Positions 14,780-17,281 of a stretch of 17,281 bases of DNA are shown here, piece after piece (position 1 is the first letter of the stretch; each line of letters starts with the position of its first letter). Position numbers and translations under genes: made by a program. Below the pieces are notes generated by a model. It saw only the letters and a list, made by a program, of their open reading frames with translations, was not told the origin of the DNA and did not search any database. This DNA is from CAG-826 sp964504595 (GTDB lineage Bacteria > Bacillota_I > Bacilli_A > RFN20 > CAG-826): the NCBI GenBank assembly GCA_964504595.1, contig CAZDEE010000021.1:1-17281 (forward strand), in the 5' to 3' direction.

Positions 14780-14821
14780 GTGATATCCCACAAATAAATA
14801 ATTTTATTCATGAGATATCAC
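14780..14821 (-). other. 19-bp hairpin, candidate packaging, origin or RNA control element
   Basis: In the coding sense, 42 bases form one uninterrupted stem of 19 pairs (16 Watson-Crick, 3 G-T wobbles) around an ATTA loop. The outer arms are GTGATATC and GATATCAC. On the plus strand the three wobbles become A-C mismatches, so selection appears to act on the coding-sense strand. No T-run follows; a ribosome binding site follows within 8-12 bases, so it is not a plain terminator. Confidence 0.7.
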
Positions 14822-14825
14822 TATA

Positions 14826-14922
14826 AATAATCCTCGCCCCCACAGGGCTTAATAATTCTTATTTAACGGGGCACTAACAGCGTGAAAGGAGGACACTTGC
14901 CCCTAGTAAATTAGTCATTTTT
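14826..14922. other. GC-rich noncoding island, candidate replication region
   Basis: The 158-bp gap after the replication gene has no ORF. Apart from the hairpin above, it holds GC-rich inverted segments unusual for this AT-rich element: GGGGCA (14868-14873) with TGCCCC (14898-14903), and a compact GCCC/GGGC hairpin at about 14835-14848. Its place directly downstream of the replication protein gene makes it a candidate origin; no known nick site or iteron set is recognised. Confidence 0.4.
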
Positions 14923-15675
14923 TTATTCACCTTGCAATTCTCTTATTAATTCATCTAAAGAAACATTATCAAACGAAGTTTTTTCTTTTTCTCCTGTAAC
15001 TTGAATCTTTCTCCATCCATGAATTAAATTTGAATAACATTCTTTAAACCATTTAATTTTTGAATTGATTTTTGTTTCTGATTGCAAAAATCTTGAATAG
15101 ATTTCATCAATCCCTTCACTCATTCTTTGAATGGTTAAGAATTTTGAAAACTTACTTGTCATTTCTTTGAAATAATCATCATAATCGGATAGGTTATTAT
15201 CAAATCGTGTTAGATATCCATTATCAATTAACTGAATTGTAAAGGGATGATGCTCTTTATGAATGCCATTACTACTTGATTCTGATTTTCTTTCTTCTCT
15301 TTCAACTGCGATTGCTTCTCGAGTTAATGGAAAATCAGTATCAAAATCAATTATTTTTATTAATAATTTAAATTGCTTTGGATCCTCTGGCTCCTCATAG
15401 TCAATTAATGATCTATCTTTTAAAATTGGAAGAAGTTTTTCTAATTCTTCTACAGAAAAATTTCCTTCTAAAGAAACCGCAAGAGTATAAAGTGTGAATG
15501 ACCTACATGTTGGTGAATAGACTACTTCACCTTCATTTTGGATACTCATACAAAGTAATTGCATGTAGAGAAGAATCAATCTATCTCCTTTTGAATCTCT
15601 TAATATAATTTTGATGCTAGGTTTTGAAAAAAAGTAATAAGGTAGGGCTAGCCATAATCTGTTTGTTCGTTCCAT
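14923..15675 (-). CDS. Replication protein, phage replisome-organiser-like
   Basis: The start is the ATG at 15675 (250 aa, MERTNRLWL) with GAGGT 6 bases upstream; an upstream in-frame TTG is an artefact. The first ~90 residues (WLALPYYFF, GDRLILLYMQLLCMSIQNEG, then a short winged-helix-like region ending LKDRSLIDY) match the pattern of the phage replisome organiser N-terminal domain, which binds the origin and recruits host helicase loading. The C-terminal half is charged and ends in an acidic, Leu-containing tail (SLDELIRELQGE). It is divergently transcribed from the repressor, with an operator array between them. It has no HUH or other rolling-circle motif, which is unexpected for a filamentous phage. 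Confidence 0.72.
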   Translation of the reverse strand: MERTNRLWLALPYYFFSKPSIKIILRDSKGDRLILLYMQLLCMSIQNEGEVVYSPTCRSFTLYTLAVSLEGNFSVEELEKLLPILKDRSLIDYEEPEDPKQFKLLIKIIDFDTDFPLTREAIAVEREERKSESSSNGIHKEHHPFTIQLIDNGYLTRFDNNLSDYDDYFKEMTSKFSKFLTIQRMSEGIDEIYSRFLQSETKINSKIKWFKECYSNLIHGWRKIQVTGEKEKTSFDNVSLDELIRELQGE

Positions 15676-15690
15676 TGTTGTACCTCGAAT

Positions 15691-15769
15691 GAGTACAAAA
15701 AGTACTCTTACAAACAAAAAATAACACTAAAAGTATTAAAAGTCAACTATTTAATTACTTAAAGTACTC
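15691..15769. promoter_or_regulatory. Three operator-like sites spaced exactly 31 bp
   Basis: GAGTACAAAAAGTACTC (15691-15707) is a perfect palindrome. Two related 17-base sites follow: TAACACTAAAAGTATTA (15722-15738) and AATTACTTAAAGTACTC (15753-15769). All share AC, two variable bases, AAAGTA, one base, T. Centres are at 15699, 15730 and 15761, i.e. 31 and 31 bp apart, about three helical turns, so proteins bound to them would lie on one face. They bracket the replication gene promoter and overlap the weak -35 of the regulator gene. Confidence 0.65.
15718..15746 (-). promoter_or_regulatory. Promoter of the replication/morphogenesis operon
   Basis: On the minus strand TTGACT (15746-15741), a 17-base spacer and TATTTT (15723-15718) give a good sigma-A promoter. 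The start site would be near 15711, just before the palindromic operator in the leader. One operator overlaps the -10 box. Confidence 0.65.
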
Positions 15770-15776
15770 AATATTT

Positions 15777-15782
15777 TATAAT
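15777..15782 (+). promoter_or_regulatory. Candidate -10 box of the repressor gene
   Basis: A perfect TATAAT ends 16 bases before the ATG at 15799, implying a leader of about 10 bases. The -35 (ATTACT at 15754-15759, 17-base spacing) is poor and lies within an operator-like site, as expected for an autoregulated repressor promoter. Confidence 0.4.
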
Positions 15783-15798
15783 TTTTTTGGTGATAAAA

Positions 15799-16095
15799 AT
15801 GTTTGGAGAAAGATTAGTCTATTTAAGAAAGCAACATAAAATAAGTCAAAGGAAATTGGGATCATATTTAGGATTATCACAAAGTGCAATAGCAAAATAT
15901 GAAAGAAATGAATCTGAACCAGATATTGCGACATTAAAAAAATTATCTGATTTTTTTGATGTATCAATAGATTACTTGATTAATGAAGATGATATTATTT
16001 GTCTAAAAAAAGAAAAATATAATAAATTAATAGAATGTTCACAAAAAATGTCTGATATACAAAAAGAATTAATGGAATTATTGAAAGAAAAATAA
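15799..16095 (+). CDS. CI-like HTH repressor (XRE family)
   Basis: The start is the ATG at 15799 with GGTGAT 4 bases upstream (98 aa, MFGERLVYLR); earlier in-frame TTG and GTG codons lie in the ribosome binding site. Residues ~4-58 are a standard Cro/CI helix-turn-helix (KISQRKLGSYLGLSQSAIAK followed by YERNESEPDIATL and FFDVSIDYL). The tail of ~35 residues is a Lys/Glu-rich helix with no protease domain, so induction would not be by RecA-style self-cleavage. It is divergent from the replication gene and faces the 31-bp operator array, so it probably keeps the lytic operon off and regulates itself. Confidence 0.88.
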   Translation: MFGERLVYLRKQHKISQRKLGSYLGLSQSAIAKYERNESEPDIATLKKLSDFFDVSIDYLINEDDIICLKKEKYNKLIECSQKMSDIQKELMELLKEK

Positions 16096-16132
16096 AACAT
16101 AACTTTTTAACCATTCATAGAGGAGTGAAAAA

Positions 16133-16405
16133 ATGTCATTAAAAACATGTAGAGAAAACGCCAATATTACAATTAAAGAAATAGTTGAAATACTAGGAAT
16201 AGATAGAAAAACATATTATAATTGGGAAACAAAACAAAAAGATATTCCGTCAAGCATGTTAATAAAATTAGCAGATATTTTATCATGTTCTTTAAATGAT
16301 TTATTGGATTATAAAAACACTAAAGAATATACATTAACACAAAAAGAAATTGATGAAATACACTCATTATTAAAAATCATTGGAAATAAAATTGATAAAA
16401 AATAA
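16133..16405 (+). CDS. Second small HTH regulator (XRE family)
   Basis: 90 residues. A helix-turn-helix fills residues ~4-58 (ITIKEIVEILGIDRKTYYNW, then DIPSSMLIKLADILSCSLNDLLDY) and a short helical tail follows. GAGGAG is 8 bases from the ATG. It lies 37 bases after the CI-like gene on the same strand and is probably cotranscribed. A second small XRE protein here could be a Cro-like antagonist, a co-repressor, or a regulator of the small ORF downstream. Confidence 0.8.
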   Translation: MSLKTCRENANITIKEIVEILGIDRKTYYNWETKQKDIPSSMLIKLADILSCSLNDLLDYKNTKEYTLTQKEIDEIHSLLKIIGNKIDKK

Positions 16406-16462
16406 TTTGCCATTCTTAAAAATCCATCCAATAATGGAATTAGCCTGTCTTTAATTCTATCC

Positions 16463-16515
16463 CCACCTATTTCAAGTTTGTCTTTTTATAAGATAACTTT
16501 TTTTATTTTAGGTGG
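16463..16515 (+). promoter_or_regulatory. Ribosome binding site sequestered by upstream complement
   Basis: CCACCTA (16463-16469) is perfectly complementary to TAGGTGG (16509-16515), which contains the Shine-Dalgarno of the 32-aa ORF. Pairing would hide the site within a 39-base loop and block translation. Confidence 0.5.
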
Positions 16516-16522
16516 TGATAAA

Positions 16523-16621
16523 ATGAAAGACAATAAAAAAAGAAAAAAAGCACTAGAAATAGCCGTTCTAGTGCTTAAAATTGTCGATACCCTTTTGAGT
16601 ATCGTCAAAAAACTACTATAG
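16523..16621 (+). CDS. 32-aa cationic amphipathic peptide, type I toxin candidate
   Basis: ATG at 16523 with AGGTGGTGAT upstream, stop TAG at 16619-16621. The peptide starts MKDNKKRKK and continues as one helix in which Leu, Ile, Val and Ala alternate with Lys, Asp and Ser (core IAVLVLKIVDTLLSIVKK), ending LL. Its size and pattern resemble membrane-acting type I toxins such as TisB; this is a similarity of plan, not shown homology. The ORF is overlapped by a strong minus-strand terminator hairpin and has a sequestered ribosome binding site, both features of antisense-controlled toxins. Alternatives are a leaderless bacteriocin-like peptide, a small holin, or a non-translated spacer. The coding call rests on the ribosome binding site and the clean amphipathic pattern. 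Confidence 0.55.
   Translation: MKDNKKRKKALEIAVLVLKIVDTLLSIVKKLL
16535..16621 (-). ncRNA. Candidate antisense RNA (type I antitoxin)
   Basis: Read on the minus strand, this ~85-base interval starts just below a possible extended -10 element. It passes through a 6-bp hairpin (16585-16604) and ends in a perfect 11-bp hairpin (AAGCACTAGAA with TTCTAGTGCTT, 16548-16576) followed by TTTTTCTTTTTT, an excellent intrinsic terminator. It would be complementary to nearly all of the 32-aa ORF. The start point is predicted, not seen. Confidence 0.5.
16548..16576 (-). terminator. Intrinsic terminator on the antisense strand within the small ORF
   Basis: An 11-bp perfect stem with a 7-base loop (ATAGCCG on the plus strand). 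The T-run occurs only on the minus strand (downstream bases 16547 to 16535), so the signal is for leftward transcription. Confidence 0.75.
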
Positions 16622-16627
16622 TATAAT

Positions 16628-16636
16628 ATCATAGCA
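16628..16636 (-). promoter_or_regulatory. Possible extended -10 promoter for the antisense RNA
   Basis: TGCTATGAT on the minus strand matches the TGnTATAAT extended -10 form with one change. No -35 is visible. A start 6-7 bases downstream would fall at the stop codon of the 32-aa ORF. Confidence 0.35.
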
Positions 16637-16920
16637 TAAAGATTATTTCTAGAGCTTTTGTTATTTTTTACCTCGAACCTCACCTCACACCAATAAGGAT
16701 TCTTGCTCTTATAACCCCTAATTCCTTTTTTTGGATGTTGTTTTAAGAATGGATGCTTTAAAAATCATGACATGCTTTTTAAGAGCATGGCTAAAATCAT
16801 ACTTTCATCTATATATAATAAATAATACTACTATGTAAGTTTAATGTATTGTATATATATGTAATGTAATAGTAATCAGGGTTATTAGGGATTTGATGCT
16901 TTTTAATTATTTAAGTACGC

Positions 16921-16949
16921 AAAAAACTCGGAGCATTTTACTCCGTTTT
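16921..16949. terminator. Bidirectional terminator-like hairpin near the right end
   Basis: CGGAG (16929-16933) pairs with CTCCG (16941-16945). Six A lie just left of the stem region and TTTT just right, so it could stop transcription in both directions, insulating the element from the host. Confidence 0.5.
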
Positions 16950-16951
16950 CA

Positions 16952-16970
16952 TGATACATTTTTGATACAA
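16952..16970. promoter_or_regulatory. Candidate integrase arm-binding site, right
   Basis: TGATACATTTTTGATACAA matches the left-end copy at 4372-4390 at 17 of 19 positions and in the same orientation. It lies 106 bases inside attR, a usual distance for an arm site. Confidence 0.45.
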
Positions 16971-17028
16971 CACATAGTAAAGTTATTAATTTTACTAATT
17001 TTATAAATTAATACAATACATACATATT

Positions 17029-17057
17029 TTAAGAAATAATCACCAATTATTTCTTAA
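17029..17057. repeat. 12-bp perfect hairpin beside attR
   Basis: TTAAGAAATAAT pairs with ATTATTTCTTAA around a CACCA loop, ending 18 bases from the attR core. It may bind an excision or integration accessory protein; no T-run follows. Confidence 0.5.
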
Positions 17058-17075
17058 TCTATTTGTCAAAAATCC

Positions 17076-17132
17076 CTATTAAGGCCCACCAGTAAGCTTA
17101 GATTTGTCCGATTTTATCGGACTTTTTTTATG
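17076..17132. repeat. Right attachment site (attR), 57-bp direct repeat copy 2
   Basis: Identical to 4300-4356. It carries only the last 16 bases of tRNA-Ile plus its terminator (17106-17129) and no functional tRNA. Beyond it, 17133-17281 is host flank with no gene visible; GATACAAATTT at 17149 also occurs just inside attL (4373), so weak similarity extends past the perfect repeat. Confidence 0.93.
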
Positions 17133-17281
17133 CTCTAGCTATTAAAAAGATACAAATTTAATGAAGTAAAGATGAGTTAAAAGCTATAATAAATATAAAA
17201 AAAGTACAAATTTTAACGAATTAAGTTATAATCCCGTCTTTTACAGCAAAAAAAAGAAAAAAGTAAGAAAACCCTAGTATT

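Larger units (their letters stand above)
16410..16752. repeat. Long imperfect inverted repeat bracketing the small-peptide locus
   Basis: Arms 16410-16443 and 16718-16752 are complementary as 12 bp perfect, 3 mismatches, 5 bp perfect, an A/T-rich unmatched patch and 8 bp perfect. They enclose 274 bp holding the 32-aa ORF and its putative antisense RNA. No target-site duplication is visible outside the arms. Either the two ends of a transcript pair with each other or this is a miniature insertion; I favour the former. Confidence 0.6.
16753..17075. other. Noncoding right-end region of the element
   Basis: No credible gene in 323 bp. It contains a 6-bp hairpin (CATGCT 16771-16776 with AGCATG 16784-16789), very AT-rich sequence, the bidirectional terminator, the right arm-type repeat and a 12-bp hairpin, each listed separately. 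It is the right part of the attachment region. Confidence 0.7.

Noticed and set aside
15676..15717. Extended N-terminus of the replication protein
   Set aside because: It requires a TTG start lying at the predicted transcription start and would translate through the operator; the ATG at 15675 has a proper ribosome binding site.
15776..15967. 63-aa minus-strand frame over the repressor start
   Set aside because: Antisense to a clear HTH gene, no ribosome binding site, and it would cross the operator region.
16486..16683. 65-aa minus-strand reading frame over the small-peptide locus
   Set aside because: It starts at a non-ATG codon without a ribosome binding site, runs through a strong terminator hairpin, and is better explained as the shadow of the 32-aa plus-strand ORF and an antisense RNA.

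Overview
The window is AT-rich DNA with strong GGAGG-type ribosome binding sites, tRNA genes with encoded CCA ends, TGG for Trp and TGA used as a stop. This fits a low-GC Gram-positive (Bacillota, Bacilli or Erysipelotrichia-like; possibly a standard-code relative of the Mollicutes). The species cannot be named from the sequence.

Left flank (1-4315), host chromosome: tRNA-Gly(GCC) on the minus strand, glutamate--tRNA ligase (gltX), an EF-G paralogue that has lost the catalytic G3 histidine, and tRNA-Ile(GAT) with its own promoter and terminator.

Element (4300-17132): a 57-bp perfect direct repeat (4300-4356 and 17076-17132) covers the 3' end of tRNA-Ile and its terminator. It bounds a 12,776-bp integrated element with a tyrosine recombinase just inside the left end. 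Rightmost are two plus-strand HTH regulators. Divergent from them, a long minus-strand gene train runs from a replisome-organiser-like replication protein to the integrase. The train carries no capsid, portal, terminase or tail genes and no relaxase. It does carry a polytopic membrane P-loop ATPase of Zot/FtsK-HerA type, a 768-aa exported protein with a C-terminal anchor, several single-pass membrane proteins including a secreted-facing SGNH hydrolase, and a previously unannotated 57-aa protein built like a filamentous-phage major coat protein (acidic N-terminus, one membrane helix, Lys-rich C-terminus). The best reading is a temperate filamentous (inovirus-like) prophage of a Gram-positive host. 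It is unusual in its replication protein, its ATPase layout and its surface enzyme.

Noncoding structure is rich. A 19-bp hairpin (14780-14821) and a 22-bp bulged hairpin (9759-9816) both fold best in the coding sense, and are candidate packaging or replication signals. A structured leader lies at 5932-6135. Three operator-like sites are spaced exactly 31 bp apart between the regulator and the replication gene. At the right end, 16410-16752 looks like a type I toxin-antitoxin locus: a 32-aa amphipathic peptide ORF, an antisense RNA promoter and intrinsic terminator inside it, a sequestered ribosome binding site, and long-range 5'-3' pairing.

How it would work together: the integrase moves the element in and out of tRNA-Ile. 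The HTH repressor acts at the 31-bp array to hold the replication/morphogenesis operon off. On induction the replication protein copies the circle, and the membrane ATPase with the small membrane proteins assembles and extrudes a virion bearing the 768-aa protein and possibly the SGNH enzyme.
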